64,000 bases of DNA from Russula earlei (GCA_025769875.1 JAGFNK010000051.1:1-64000), one strand, 5' to 3'; positions 20,712 through 33,753 are shown, counted from the first letter of the stretch. Notes: generated by a model not told the origin, from the sequence alone. Translations and numbers: made by a program.

Positions 20712-23700
20712 ATGTTTGTTTCTTAGAGCTCCAGCTTATGGCCCCTTCTGCCAACATGAAGACAAAGCCAGAGGTCGACTTCCTGTCGTTCACGTCACTG
20801 GCCCAGTCTGCATCGATGTATCCAGTCAAGGTCAACTGGGTATCATGTCCGCGTTGGAAAACGAGGCAGTGGTCGCTCGTTCCCCAGATATACCAGATAG
20901 CACACTCAAGCATGTGATGGTGCTCGTTCCCTGGGCAAGCGGTGTGTCGTCCAAGTGCAGTGATGGTATATGCGAGGTTGGGTCATGTCCCCAGCATGAG
21001 GTACATTACTGCACCAATCATGCATTGATAGGACTTAACGTCTACCTCAGGTGAGTGCACCTTAAAAAGGTGTTCATTTGCGAGGGTCGGGGTGCTGATG
21101 GGTTTGGCATTCACCTTTCCAAAGCACTCCAATATCTCCTCAACATACTTTTCTTAGGAGAGCGCAATCCAGCCTTCCTGGCGATTGCGCGTGATATGGA
21201 TGCCTAGAATCCATGTGATGTTTCCTAGGTCAGTCATTTCATAGTGTTTTTTCAGTTCCTTTTTGTCTGACTCGATTACAGTTAGATTTTCAGAGGCCAT
21301 AGTGATGTCGTCGACATAGAGGGCTATGAATGAGAAGTTCCTGGGGGTCTTTCAGATGAAAACCACGTGGTCTGCATCCATGTGGGTGTACCCCATATGG
21401 GCGAGCGTGGCTTTGATATTTTCATACCAAACGCACCCTCCTTGCTTCGTGCCATATATGGCCTTCAGCAGGCGTAGTGCCATGCCGTCAGGTACATGGA
21501 ATCCAGGAGGCGGTTCCATGTATATTTCGTCTTTCAGTTCACCATTTAGGTAGGCTGATTCAACATCCATCTGGTGCACTTCTAGATTGTGTTCCATGGC
21601 AAGGGCGAGGATCGTGCGCAGGGATGCCATTTTGGCTACAGGCACAAATGTCTCATCAAAATCAATACCTTCGATTTGTGTGAAGCCTTGTGCAACAAGG
21701 TGTGCTTTGTATTTCAGGATATTTCCATCTGGGCCTCGTTTAATTTTGAAGACCCACTTGCTGCCCACCACTTTTCGGTTTTGTGGGCGTGGAACAATTT
21801 CAAAGACGCCCATGTTTTCAAAGGTGCGTCGTTCGTCTTCGCACACAAGTTCCCATTCCACAGCATCAGCGCGGGACATGGCTTCAGCATAGGACTTCGG
21901 ATCTGTGGCCATGTCAGTATGCGCCAAATTTCCTTGTTCATTTCATCGCTTTTGCTGTCCGTAGGATGTGGTGCCGAACTTTGGATCGTCATTGCGTGTG
22001 GGCGCATGCATAGTGCATGTGGATCGCCTGATGGTGGGTTGTGCGGGAGGTTTGTCTTCCTCATCGCCCTGCAGTTCGGCAGCGGGTGCGATTTTGGCGT
22101 CTTGCGCCCCCTCCAAGTTGCTATCGTCTTTGTCGATGTCGTCAACGCTTTCATCTGCATCATCGTTTTCGAGAGTTACACACTCAATGCGTGGTGTGGG
22201 GCCCCCTTCATCGAATACAACGTTGCGAGACTCCAGGATGCGATGGGTGGGACGATGGACTAGCTTGTAGGCTTTCCGTTGGTGCGTGTATCCGAGGAAT
22301 GTACACACCAATGACCTAGCGTCAAGTTTGGTGCATTTTTCCTTAGGGATGTGGACAAAAGCTTGTGCTCCAAAAACATGGAGTCGGGATATGTTTGGTT
22401 TGTTCCCATTCCATGCCTCTTCTGGGGTCATGTTGTCGAGCGTGCGAGTTGGTGTAACGTTGTGGATGAGGGCCATGTACTCGAGCACGTCGATCCAGAA
22501 CAACTCTGGAAGGTCGGCGTCAATGAGCATTGCCCAGACCTTATCAAGTAGGGTCCGGTTCATGCACTCTGCGACGCCATTGTGTTCCGGTGTGTCCGGA
22601 GTGGTAGTCTCTAGCTGAATACCTTTTTCTGTCAGGTATGCTTGAGATTCTCCACCAGTATATTCACCCCCTCCATCTGTGCAGAGGATCTTTAGGTGTC
22701 GGCCGGTTTCGACTTCTGCACATGCGGTGAACACCTGGAGGTGGCCAGAGCATTGGACTTGTGCTTCAGTCTGCCAACAAACACTTTCTGAGACATATCA
22801 TCTGTCCAGGTGATAAAATACTCAAAACCTTGGCAAGTTTGTGTGGGCATCTTTACACAAATGTCCAAGAAGACGCAGCCTAACACAACATCGGCGCGCG
22901 TGCCAGTTGTCTTTGAGATTTCGTCCCAGGTTTGCTTCCCTTTGAGGCAAGGGATACATTTCCCAGAGGTGAGTCCTTTGCCCACAATCTCCATTCCTTT
23001 TACCATGCCCTTTTTCAGCATCCGGTTTATAGCGTTAGGGTCTAAGTGACCGAGGCGACAGTGCCAAAGGTCTAGGGAGGCCTTGGATGAGGCGGTGCAT
23101 GCAGCAAGGGCAACCTCATGTATTTGGTCGCCTTCCATGGGGAAATGGTTCAGCGTGGCTATGCGCGTGGACTCAGACTTGGGGGATTTGATGGACATAG
23201 CATATAATGAACCATGTAGGGTCCCCTCACATACAAGTTGGTTGCTGTTGTATATGCCACATGTTTCCCCTTCAAAATGGACTGATGCCCCATGCTGCAC
23301 TAAGTGTGAAACTGACAGTAAGTTTCCATTTAAGTCCAGTACATGCAAGACATCGTGGAGCAACGCAGAGCAACGTGGAGCAATGCGGAGCAACGCGGTG
23401 CTCCATGCGCCATTTGCATGCATTTGGACTTGGACCTGGCCGACTCCAATTGCAGGGATGGAGCTGTTATCTCCAAGGATGACTTGAGTAGGGCGTGAAA
23501 AGGTAGTATATTGGCTGAACCATTCACAGTGCGAAGTCATGATGCATGATGCCCCAGAGTCCATGAGCCAGCCGTCCTTAAGGTTAGCTGCTCGGAGGTC
23601 CTCAGTTTTAAGTGCACAGATTGTGGTTGGGGCTGTATCATCCCCAGACATGTGGTATAATCGATAGGGATTGTCGTGAGTGAAAGCATTGGCAACTCCA

Positions 23701-24596
23701 GCACTAGTGATTTGTGGTGGTTGAGACTTCGGCATCCCAGGCATGCTATTGTCGGAGGTTGTGATTTTTGCCTTCTCATCTGGTTTCCCATGAAGTTTCC
23801 AACATTCTGTTATAGTATGTCCTGTCTTGTTGCAATGGGTACATTTTTTATTGTCCCTTTTTGAGTCCTTTCCCTTTCCTTTGTTTGACACATTGGAAAA
23901 GTAGAGTGCGGCAGTATCACCTGACTCGCAGATCGTGTCCCACTCTTCAATGAGGATTTGGCTCGATATATAGGTGGTATTAAGTTTGTCAACAGGGGTG
24001 GAACATAGGATCCTTTTGGAAGTGTGCATTGACTTTGGGAGGGAAAGGATCATCATGAAAGCTAGGACTTTTGGGTTTATTGGGAATCTGATCGTCGCAA
24101 GTGTTTGCACGGTGAGTACTTTGTGCGCAAGCTGAGGGGCCATCGGTTCCGTGTCCATTAAGGGTTTTAGAAATAGGTCACCCAGTAGTTGAGCAGCCTG
24201 GTGCTCGCCTGTTCCTTGGAAACATTCTGCGAGTATGTCCCAGGATTCTTTGGAAGTAACTGATCCAAGTATTATGGTGAGAGCGTGCCCTTGGACTGTC
24301 ATAAAGATTTGGGTGCATGCGTCGCGGTCCCTTGACATCCAATCTGTGGCACTGTCAGGGTCTACAATCTCACTCGGTTTCTGTTCAGTTCCTTTTACTA
24401 TATCCAATAGATCCATAGCTAGGAAGATGGCTTCCATCACTCCTTTCCACTGAGCATACTCGACTTCGCCATCCTCAAGGGTAGCTGCGTCGGGTCGTTG
24501 AATTCTGCCTCTTCCATTTTTCCCCACAGTTCCTGCTGTGGGAGCACTTGTGCCTTTTATAGTTGAAGGCTGTGCGACTGACGGTGAGGTACTCAT
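20712..24596 (-). pseudogene. Copia-1 Gag-Pol
   Basis: ATG at 24596. Gag: EYAQWKGVMEAIF, then CCHC knuckle CTHCNKTGHTITEC near residue 244. Protease WLMDSGASCIMT near residue 345 has an intact catalytic Asp. GAG-pre-integrase follows with LDLWHCRLGHLD and CIPCLKGK, then the integrase core with CTDGGGEYTG and NGVAECMNR, and RT from about 21880 with YVDDI at 21310. Breaks: loss of one T near 22736, TGA at 21941, TGA before KTPRNF near 21350, another near 21155, then the chromovirus at 20711. The Gag start lies 73 bp inside the 5' LTR. The reading frame ends at 10405 on the other side of the insertion. Confidence 0.9.
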
Positions 24597-24669
24597 TCTG
24601 CTTTGTTATGGGAAAGAATGGCTTTATTTGGGATGTTGATGTAATTAGTAGCTGTCAGGTCTCATAATC

Positions 24670-24918
24670 TGTTGAAGCTAAAAGGATTGTTACTCAGTCT
24701 TGTGTATGAAAGACTGTATTAGTTAGTAAGCTAACCTAAAAGGATTGTTACTATGTACGGTATTAGATCTTAGGGAGAGCAGTAAAAGGGGTGTTGTACT
24801 GACCTCAGTCTTGTGTATGAATGACTGAGGGAAAAATCGAACAACAAGTATTCGAATATTTACACATATGGTTCGGCTTTGTCTGTACACATGCCACCGG
24901 TTGGCTGCACATCCAACA
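24670..24918 (-). repeat. 5' LTR of copia-1
   Basis: 249 bp, TGTTGAAGCT...TCCAACA on plus. Next to it, at 24652-24669, the sense strand GATTATGAGACC is a diverged version of the half-tRNA-iMet primer site seen in the other copias. It differs from the 3' LTR by about 15 mostly transition changes. Confidence 0.88.
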
Positions 24919-24923
24919 CTGAC

Positions 24924-26105
24924 AACAACAACGATGGAAATCAAGACCAGTATACCTTTTGCCCTCCTCTTGATTGCAACCCAATCATCAACATGATGGA
25001 ATGGCATTATTGTGCTCATCCATCAATTCCTGGATTCTGCCCTCCAGATGCAAAACTGTTCGAAAAATGGGCAGTTCAGTGCATGTACAACTTCTGCATG
25101 AAGCATGAGCTACCTGAGGTGTGGGTTTACCTTTGGGAGAACTGGTACCAATCAGGTTGCTGGGAGCTCTGGGTGCAATGTGCTCACAAGCTCATACCAG
25201 TCTTGAAGACTACAATGATATTAGAAAGCCAGTAAGTCAAAGTTTTATGTCACCATTCTCATCAGACTCATGATATTATCAGCTGGTGATGGACAGATTA
25301 AGCACAACTTTCTCCACCACTTCCACATGCCATGATGTGATTTGTTGGTTTGGATCCTTGTTACAAAGCTAGTGCCAACCTATTACTGAAAGCTTGATCT
25401 CTTATTGAAGGAAAGTGCCAGTTATCACAAACTATCAAGCTGGCACAAAGGGTTCAAGAAAATCTGGCAAAAGCTAGATGAAACACCAATTACAATACCC
25501 ATGATGCATACCAACCAAAAGTGAAGAAATGGATATGCACCTGTCCGGCCTTTGCAGTCAGCTGCTTTCTAGTCTGCAAGCACCTTGTGCATTGCGTACA
25601 TTGTGTCCCTCCCATCTTCTTCCTCAAAGCCATCCATTTCTGTGAGCCACCCTTCTGGAGACACAAAAGCTTGAGACCATTGGAAGAATACTGTGACAAA
25701 CCAGTGGCAGTCATTGTGGGGCCTGTTGAAGAAAGTCATGGAGGTGAAGGGGATGAGGATGATGCAGAAGGAACAGATTTTGCTGATGAAGATGACAATG
25801 AGGAGGGGGATATTGGAACTCACCAACATGATGGCAGCACATTTGAGGAGGCAATGACAGCCAATATTGAACTCATCTTGGATATGGCAGCTGGCCTCAA
25901 ACACCAGCTTCAATTTCAGGATCAGTGGCTACTCAATGCCCTCCAGCAAGAAGGTGTTGGGTTTCTGCAGCTTGCAAAGGCATGCATAGAGAAGGAAAGA
26001 AGGGTGAACTCAACCAGGAGTACACCTGTGTTGACATGGGAGAAATCAACAAGCAGCACCATGTTTTAACATGCAAGGCCCACGATTGCTGAGCAAAGCA
26101 CATGT
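24924..26105 (+). pseudogene. MULE transposase, C-terminal part with SWIM zinc finger
   Basis: Resumes in frame after copia-1. The first block (FCPPLDC, MMEWHYCAHPSIPGFCPP, VWVYLWENWYQSGCWELW) is the helical region downstream of the MULE catalytic core, up to ILESQ and a TAA at 25233. After changed frames around 25240-25510 comes the SWIM finger CTCPAFAVSCFLVCKHLVH (C-x-C...C-x-H) near 25540, an acidic run (near 25740-25820) and the C-terminal block KACIEKERRVNSTRSTPVLTWEKSTSS ending near 26069. It matches the usual fungal MULE order, which supports the core assignment. Confidence 0.85.
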
Positions 26106-26574
26106 GGCTGCCAAATTTGACAAGTTGTTCCCATCGTCTTTCATCCCTCTCAACTGTCATTACTCATTTCCCTTTTCATTCTCCTCTTTTATCACCAAGT
26201 CACTTCTCTCTTTCTTTCTTTGTCTTTCATCCACCCTATTCACCCATAAATCAGCTTCAGCATAGTGCACCCACTGTTCTTATCAGCATGTCTGCCAATG
26301 CTGTAAGGTGCTAGCCACAGAGTGATGTGAGTGGAGTATCACTCACACCAACTAACAAGATCCTGACTCCTTATGCCACATGTCCCCCACATGCCCACCT
26401 TGCCTTCTCCTGCAAAACACCTTTTCTCCTGCTCTTCTGCCTCTTCTGCCTCTCCTTCTGCCTCTCCTTCTGCCTCTCCTACTCCCCCAACAATCACCTC
26501 ACACCAACGCAGCCCCATCCATCAACCCTAAAACTGCAAATCGTCACCTTGTGCCCTGTGGTGCATTTGAATGG
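26106..26574 (+). other. MULE sequence between transposase and captured fragment
   Basis: Pyrimidine-rich stretches and a CTTCTGCCTCTC minisatellite near 26430-26475. One frame is Ser/Ala/Pro-rich (SASPSASPSASP) and may be the degraded transposase tail. I do not support a gene here. Confidence 0.35.
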
Positions 26575-26801
26575 AGGCAAAGAGTCTGCAAACTTCTCAT
26601 ACCATGGTTTTGGACAAAGCCCTTGCAATGCTGGTGCAATGTCACCTGTGGCTCCTGGCTATAGTCCAAGTTCACCAAATGTGTACTGGCCAATATTGCC
26701 CTATGTTACCCAATCACCATTTGTGGGCATGACATCGCCATTCAGTACTTCCCCATATGTCACATCACCATTCTATGATCGAGGTCATGCCCCCACTTCC
26801 C
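26575..26801 (+). pseudogene. Captured RPB1 fragment, part 1 (start of the RNA polymerase II CTD)
   Basis: Translation in the frame of 26575 gives GAMSPVAPGYSPSSPN followed by imperfect heptads (TSPFSTSPYVTSPFYDRG) and PTSLT at the copia-2 insertion. Fungal RPB1, the largest RNA polymerase II subunit, enters its C-terminal heptad domain with just such degenerate SP-rich units around a single FYDRG-like island. Reading continues in frame at 42535 after one TGACA copy. It lies between the transposase gene and the right TIR on the transposase strand, so it belongs to the MULE. It is a fragment: no catalytic RPB1 domain is present. Confidence 0.75.
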
Positions 26802-26806
26802 TGACA

Positions 26807-27191
26807 TGTTGCGCAGCATAGAGTGCAGCTAACAGGCCAAGCAACCCACCTTAGAGGTTGTGCTAATGCTCAAGTGATATTGGGGTGTAGAGCGATGTGT
26901 ATACTTGTCTACATGTATGGTATTTATACCTCTATGACCCAGGGCTGTTCCTAAGTCCAAAAGAGGTGACTACAGGTGTCCACTATATTGCGCACTCAGT
27001 GACGTGTGATGTGGAAACATTCTAGATGCAGCATAAGGCTGCATCTTGTGATAGATAGCGTAGTATGCGTAACCCTATTGCCATAAGCACATATGCTAAA
27101 GTTCTGTCTAACACGTAACATCTATGAGCGGATCTTGAACCTTGTATGAAGGTCTTTGCCTTCTTTGATCCATTCAGGTTCCAGTTCAACA
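26807..27191 (-). repeat. 3' LTR of copia-2
   Basis: 385 bp. TGTTGCGCAG...GGTTCCAGTTCAACA reading plus. Polypurine tract AGCAAGGGGGAG on minus just inside. About 16 differences from the 5' LTR, mostly CG versus TG or CA. Confidence 0.9.
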
Positions 27192-30100
27192 CTCCCCCTT
27201 GCTAAGTGCATTGGTAGATGCCGTGAGCATTTTCCCACATTCAGCGGTAGAACGTTAGTCCTAGCTATTCCCTGAATTTGAGGAACTTGATGTGACCAAG
27301 GTTCTCAGTGAACATGTCGGCTGGGTTGTTAGCCCCTTCAATAAAGAATAGCTCCACCTGTTTATTTTGTATGACTTCACGAATGAAGTGATAGTGCAAA
27401 TCAATGTGTTTGATGTGCTTTTCTTACACAGGGTTGGAGGCTAAGAATATTGAGCCTTGGTTATCACTGAACAGTGGAATGGGGAGCAAGATTGATGCCA
27501 AGTTCTGTTAGTAAGGATTTAATCCAAACCAATTATCTGCTCATGTCAGAGAGCAACATGTACTTGGCTTCTGTGGAGGAGAGCGCAACTGTTTTCTGCA
27601 CTTGTGAGTTCCATAAAAATATTGCTCCAGCCAGGTTCACCATATAGTCTGTAGTGGACTTCCGATTTGTCGGATCAGAAGCCCAGTCAGAGTCAGCATA
27701 TGCCATCAAGCCGCCATTAGATGGTCCATCATAGACCAAGGCATAATTGGTGGTTCCCAAGAGGTATCAGCAAATATAGAATGCATGATTTAAATGGTCC
27801 TCTGAGGGATTGGCAGCATGTTGCAACAACTTAGTGACCTGCAAAGGCTATGTCTGGATGCATTCCAAGCATTATGTATAGGAGTGATCCTATAACTTGC
27901 TGGAATTTCAACCGCAAGGCTGGGTCAGCAGCAGAACTGTTGGGAGAGGGGTGATAGCCCTCTGGTAGTGGAGTAGGAGCAGGGTTTGTGTTAAGCAAGT
28001 CAAAATGCTGCAGCACTTTCTTTAGATATTCAGTCTGGTCCAGATATATCTGGCCTGGACTTGCATTGAATGTGCATGCATAGAAATTCTTGGGCATCGC
28101 CCAGATCTCAACATTCCCAGAGCTTCATGAAGCACTCCTTTGTTTTATTGATTTGTTTTTTGTCTGCTCCAAAGAAGAGCACATCATCTACATAGATGAT
28201 GGCTATGATGCTCTTGTCTTTACTAACAAAGAGCCCAGAGTCAGACATAAGGCAAATAAGGCCAAGCGAGGCCATGGACTTGTCAAGGGCTTTCCACCAT
28301 GCAAGTGCCGCTTGTTTGAGTCCATATATTGTGCATTTAAGGCACATGACTTTATGCTCTTGGCCTTTTATTTTGAAGCCCTCAGGCTGCTCCATATAGC
28401 GCTCTTCATCAAGCTCACCATAGAGAAAGGCAGTCTTGACATCTAGTCTGCTAATGTGCCAGTTTTTAAGCACTGCAAGTGCAATCATCAGGCGGACTGT
28501 CTCAAACTGTATCATGGGTGAGAATAGTTCGTCATAGTCAATGCCTTCTACTTGGGAGAAGCCTTTGGCAACTAGTCTGGCTTTTTTATGACCATCAGAC
28601 TTAAGGTTGAATACCCATCTAATTTTAATTATTTATTATTTTGTGATCCTTGGGAGGATCGACTAGTTCAAAGACTTTGCGTCTGCAGAGGGATTCCAAC
28701 TCCTCACGACAAGCATCTTTCCACTCCTTTTGGAGTTCACTTGGCATTTGCAGAATGTCCCTAAAGGTCCATTCGCGAATCTTTGCAGTATCGGGTGCTT
28801 CCAAACTTAGTGGAACTGCTTGGGCAAGCAGATAGTTCAGAAATTTGACTCCCCCTTCCCTTGCAAGACGTAGAATGTCTTCTACCTCATCCTCAGAGGC
28901 TTGCAGCGGTTGATCGTCAAGGATGACAGGAGGGTAAGGGCCTGGTGTGGCCAATCCTGACGTACTATCCTCGCTGGAGCTACCGGGTTGGTTTTCTGTC
29001 ATTGTTCTCCATGGGCATGTGCGCCAAATGTCTTTCTCCACTTCTGTGGGGTGTCTGCGTTCACCATAGACGTTGCCAGGATGGGTAGGTACTTTCCTCA
29101 ACCGCTGAGACCTTCAAAGAGGTACAGGTTCTTCAACAGGAGGAGGGGATGGTGTAGGAGGGATGGGAATTTGCTCACATTCCTCTTCCTGTGGCACCTG
29201 AATAGGCTGCTCATCATCCTCACTTTTGATTGTAGGGAATGGGTTGTCAACACCAGGAATGGTGTCTTCAACAGGTTGTTGCGATAGTTCCTCACGCGGT
29301 TCATTGATCCGTGTGGTACCTTTAGTGTGCACTTTGTTGCATTTGGGGTACAGGGTCTCATTGTACAGGGCGGTAGCATTTGTGTAAAGTGTGTTATTAG
29401 GGAGCTTCATAAAGAGTGAGGCTTCTTTAGGACTTCATAGGGTGTACGCCATTGAAGGCGTCTCGCAGGTGTCCTATTGTAACAGTGTGTCCCATGATTC
29501 ACTGCAAATTCCCACCAGGAGGGAGGTAGACAAGCTTCAAGGCGCATTGCCTGAGCTTTGTCCATTACAGTGCACATAAAGCACTCTGCGCGTCCATTCT
29601 ATTGTGGAGTGTATGGGGCACTTTGCAGGATTTTAATTCCTTCGTCCTTTAGGACATTGTCAAAGGCCTCGGACTTGTACTCTCTGCCAGCATCGAACAT
29701 CCACTCTTTAATTCCTGCTTTATATTGGTTCTTTACCATAGCAAGGAATTGCTTGATGGCCATTATGGTCGACTTTTTATTTTTTAAGAGTGTAATCCAT
29801 GCATAGGAGGAATAATTGTCAATGAAGCTGACAAAATATTCGTACTTATGATATGACTTCACAGGGAAACTCTTCAGGTCTGAGTGAATGTGCTCAAACG
29901 GTGCCGAAGCATGAGTTTCAGAAGGGGGGTGCACAGATGCAGGCATCTTGCCTTGCGCACAGCCAGGGCATACCGGCTGTTCCTGAGGGATTTTCAGGTC
30001 TTCAGGGAGACCCTTGGTATGTGTCTTTGCATGTGTTATGACATCCTTAGATGGGTGGCCAAGGCATCGGCGAATGACATCATAATCTACCACATAGATA

Positions 30101-30341
30101 AGAGAATGTGCTTGCGCGCTTTCAATTGAGGTGTCTAACCAATATGTGGTTCGACCTGGGAATAAGGGTAAGAGGACAGGATTATACGTCCATCCTCTTG
30201 TAGGGAAATATGTCTATTATTCCCTAATGCATGCATCCCTTGTTGTAAAAACTCCCCCATAGATAATATCCAAGTGTTAATTTTTGGAATATAAAGGACA
30301 GGAGAAATGCACGTGACAACCATTTTAGAGTTGACAGTGTG
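27192..30341 (-). pseudogene. Copia-2 Pol remnant (protease end, integrase, RT, RNase H)
   Basis: Open blocks in shifting frames: LYIPKINTWILS near 30250, pre-integrase and integrase 29599-30093 (CLGHPSKDVITH, CPGCAQGK, FIDNYSSYAWI, AGREYKSEAFD), a Glu/Pro-rich linker 28625-29410, RT 28108-28515 (SRLDVKTAFLYGELDEE, IIYVDDVLFFG) and RNase H 27533-27760 (MAYADSDWASDP, VALSSTEAKYM), then HIDLHYHFIRE and ADMFTENL to the polypurine tract. More than ten stops and several frame changes show this is the most degraded copia here. The second integrase acidic residue is kept (FDAGRE) although the following Gly/Arg differ from the usual GGE. Confidence 0.85.
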
Positions 30342-30346
30342 CCAAA

Positions 30347-30966
30347 TGTTACCAAGTGGTTTGGGGTCTGGAAGATGCCGGAACACCTGAACTATGGACT
30401 GCACCGTTTGCATCATGCATGCATCAGATCTTGATCATTTATGCTCGTTGATATCGCGTTCGGAACGCATTGATCGTATCTTTCTGAAGATGTATTGAAG
30501 AAGCAATGAGTAGCATTGCTTCTGTTACAGATGTTCCTGTACTGCCATGTACATCGCTTCCTTGATTAGGAAAGTACTTATGACACTGAGATTGCTACTA
30601 GGGAAGCACTTAATGCTTCCAGCACCGAGATCATTTACATAGAAGCAACCTCACTTCTATGAGCCACCTCTTGCTTCTATAGCACCAACCAGTACTACAG
30701 TAGCATGAACCTTATCCCTGTAGGGCTATATAAGCCCCCAGTCTGTAGCAGCTGAGCCCTAAGCTCGACTTAGTTTGCCAATCCCAAACAGTTGACTCCT
30801 ACCCCATCTGCAGAGCCCCTCTCATCCTGTTGCCATACTCCAGAAGGACCTAACACTCCTTCCCCTCCACGAGTATTGCTGGCTTGACTCAAGCATATCT
30901 GCATTGGTAGGACACATTCATAGATGCGACCATTGATCTTATTTAAGGCACTTTGGAGCCTTAACA
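30347..30966 (+). repeat. 5' LTR of the plus-strand chromovirus
   Basis: 620 bp, TGTTACCAAG...CCTTAACA. TATATAAG at 30728 is followed at 30761-30772 by AAGCTCGACTTA, the complement of the primer site at 30967-30978, fixing the probable transcript start close to 30758. The antisense ORF at 30770-30991 is a by-product present in all LTR copies. Confidence 0.92.
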
Positions 30967-30978
30967 TAAGTCGAGCTT
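30967..30978 (+). other. Self-priming primer binding site (plus copy)
   Basis: TAAGTCGAGCTT immediately after the 5' LTR, perfectly complementary over 12 nt to the predicted 5' end of the element's own RNA (30761-30772). No tRNA 3'-end complement (TGG...) is present. Confidence 0.7.
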
Positions 30979-31252
30979 CTATCACAGACATTGCTGTGAA
31001 AGCGAACCAGAAATAGGCAGGAAGCCATAGGACTAGGATCTAGTCATCATACAGTGAGCAACCTACGCTGAAGTAGTCAAGGGAGAGAATCTATACAGAC
31101 CTCTCCACAACAAGAAGAAGGTGTACTACGTGACTCTCGACGAGCAGCACGGTTGGACACACACATACTTCTGTAAAGACCCCTACTGTCATTGGCATAG
31201 ACAGTGGTAAGCGGGCACACAAGTCCCAAATCCCTAGGAAAGGCAGTGGCAA

Positions 31253-33143
31253 GTGGACAAACTGGAGATCGAAGGTGAACATAGCATACACATAAAGTTC
31301 AACCAGAAATTGAAGCAAGGAACCAAATTTGGTTGGTTCAAAGCTAGAGAAAGGGATGATCCACCCTCAGGAATCAAAGGGACTGCCATCTGGTGTTGGG
31401 CAGACCAGGAAGGACCTAACAGATATGAGGTCCAATATAAAGGAAGCTACCTTCCTTGCAAATATATCAACAATCAGTAATACTTTGTTGATTACCACAA
31501 AGGACATCCCTATGCAGAAGAGGATGAAGACATTGATGAATATAAGGTTCTAGGTCTAGGAATCAGGACAGATCCTTATACTACTCATTGGGAACCCAGA
31601 AGCCCAGCAGTAGATGACCCAGCTCCATTGATACAAAAGTCATCAAGTGGAGAAACAGAGAAGTCAGACCCTCTGACTACAGACCAGAAAACAGAAGCAC
31701 CAGAAGTATTGGAGCTAACTGAAAGATTGGAGCAGATAGTGCACGTCTCACCTATTGAACCACAATAGTTGAGGAACCAGAAGAATCAGTTGAAATGGCT
31801 ACCATTGCAGCAACACAGACAGCCACTATTGCAACCCAGACAGCAGGTGGAAGAATGGGGCCTACCATTGTAGTAAACAGTGGAGGTGGTCCACCTGGTG
31901 CAGGAAGACCGCCTGGAGGTGGAGGAGTCCCTTTTGGACCTGCAGACCCACCATGCCTGGGAGGAGGCCCACCAGGAGGAGGCCATCCAGGAGGAGGACC
32001 ACCTGCAGCACCTCCTGTAGGACCAGGGGCAAACCTGGCACCTCAGCCGGCACCAGGCCCCCATGGAGGTAATGGATCTCTGAAAGGAGACCCTCCTGAA
32101 GTCTTCAAAGGAGACAGGAAGAAGACAAAGTACTTCATCCAGGATTTCAATCTATGGAATCTGCTTAACAGTGACAACCCAACTATGACTATTCCAATGA
32201 AGCGAGTAGCCCTAGCTCTCACCTACATCAAAGGAGAGAAGGTGCATGAATGGTGGTCAACCAAACAAACCTGGTAGAAGCAAAAAGAAATGGGGACCCA
32301 CCGTCTCCCTATGCACCAGTGCAGCTAGATCCAACTGACATGCTCTTTTGGACCGAATTTGTGGATGACTTCTTCAGAGAATTCGAAGACACCACAGAGC
32401 CTGAAGACGCTTTCATGGAGCTACAACAATTGTCCATGTCTAAAGCAGCATCGCTGGATGATTATACCAGCAAATTCCTTGTTCTGCTCAGTAAAGCAGG
32501 ATGGGACCAGAATTCACCAGGAGCAGTCGAAGCCTATAAAGCTGGACTAATCACCTGGCTGGTGCAACGAATCTACAATCGACCAGTCAGAGACATACCT
32601 GCCATCAATGATCTGCAAGCATGGATCAATGCCGCTAGGGAAGAACAGGCCAGAGACCAGCTCATGAAAGCCAATATTGGATCTGGAGGTGGATCGTTGA
32701 CCACCAGGGAGAATTGCTTGAAATCCCTACAGGCTGGGAAAAGGCGAAACCAAAGAGACCCAAATGCTATGGAAGTGGACTCGGTATCCACTGATGCAGC
32801 AAGGACCAAGCAACGTCCTCCTCTGACAGAGGAAAAGAAGAAACTGCTAGCAGAAGGGAAATGCTTCATCTGCAAGAAAGCAGGGCATATCAGCTGGCAC
32901 TGTCCTGACAAGGACAGAGTCAAAAAGAAATCAAGTAACCCAAGGGACAAAGGAAAAGCTCGAGCTCTGGAAACAGAAAAGGAGGACGATTCAGGGGACA
33001 GTGGAAATGAAAGCACCGTCTCTGGACAATCCACATCTCCTCCTCCTACCTATAACAAGAGCTCCTCCTCTGCGTCCATAAAGAAGTTGTCCACCAAACA
33101 GAAGGAGGACTTATTGGAAGAACTGATTGAACAGGGTTTTTAG
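31253..33143 (+). pseudogene. Chromovirus Gag (plus copy)
   Basis: Three open blocks: DKLEIEGEHSIHIKF at 31253-31480 ending in a TAA, a Gly/Pro-rich block 31795-32277, and 32250-33143 with the Gag helices and zinc knuckle CFICKKAGHISWHC near residue 210, then a basic region. A one-base shift lies near 32255. At 32811 it has CAA where the minus copy has TGA. Confidence 0.85.
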
Positions 33144-33149
33144 GAACAC

Positions 33150-33748
33150 CTAAGTCGATGGCCTGGCTTAGGAAGAATAGTGTGTTGCAAGTGTACATTA
33201 GAAGACTGAATGCTATGAATATTCCATTCACTTTCATCACTGCACACACGAAAGCTGAGGAATCTGCTCTACTGGACAGTGGAGCAACAGAGAACTTCAT
33301 CGATCACTCAGCTTGGAAAAGACTGAAGATTGGGAAACAAGAACTACATGAACCCATGGTAGTATGAAATGTCGACGGAACCCAGAATAAGCAAGGGGAA
33401 CTCACCCATTACTGCTGGCTTCGCGTCTGATATAAGGAGAAGGAGAGCTTGCAAAAGTTCTATCTCACACATTTAGGAACAGATCGGGTCATCCTGGGAT
33501 ATCCCTTCCTATATGAGTTCGACCCCACCATCAACTGGAAGAAAGGACAGCTGATGGAAGGAGTGGTACAGATTGAGACTGCTCAATACAAGTACCTGGA
33601 TCTCTATGTCGCAAATATCCAAAAGCGAGCAAGAGATGAAAACTGACAATTGAAGAAAGGGGAAGCCATTTACCTACAAAAGACAACTATTGCTCAGAAG
33701 TGGGCCCAGCAGTCAATTGAACCACAGGAAGGAGAGGACCCCCTTGCC
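33150..33748 (+). pseudogene. Chromovirus Pol: retropepsin (plus copy)
   Basis: LLDSGATENFID near 33270 and RVILGYPFLYEF near 33490 as in the minus copy. TGA codons at 33364, about 33429 and 33644 stand where the minus copy has CGA or its equivalent. Cut at 33753 by a solo LTR. Confidence 0.88.
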
Positions 33749-33753
33749 AATGC

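Larger units (their letters stand above)
10150..24918 (-). mobile_element. Ty1/copia element copia-1
   Basis: LTRs at 10150-10397 and 24670-24918 (TGTTGAAGC...TCCAACA) with target duplication CTGAC at 10145-10149 and 24919-24923. Gag-pol is on the minus strand. A chromovirus (10764-20706) is inserted in the RNase H region with TSD CACTG, dividing the coding region. Confidence 0.9.
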
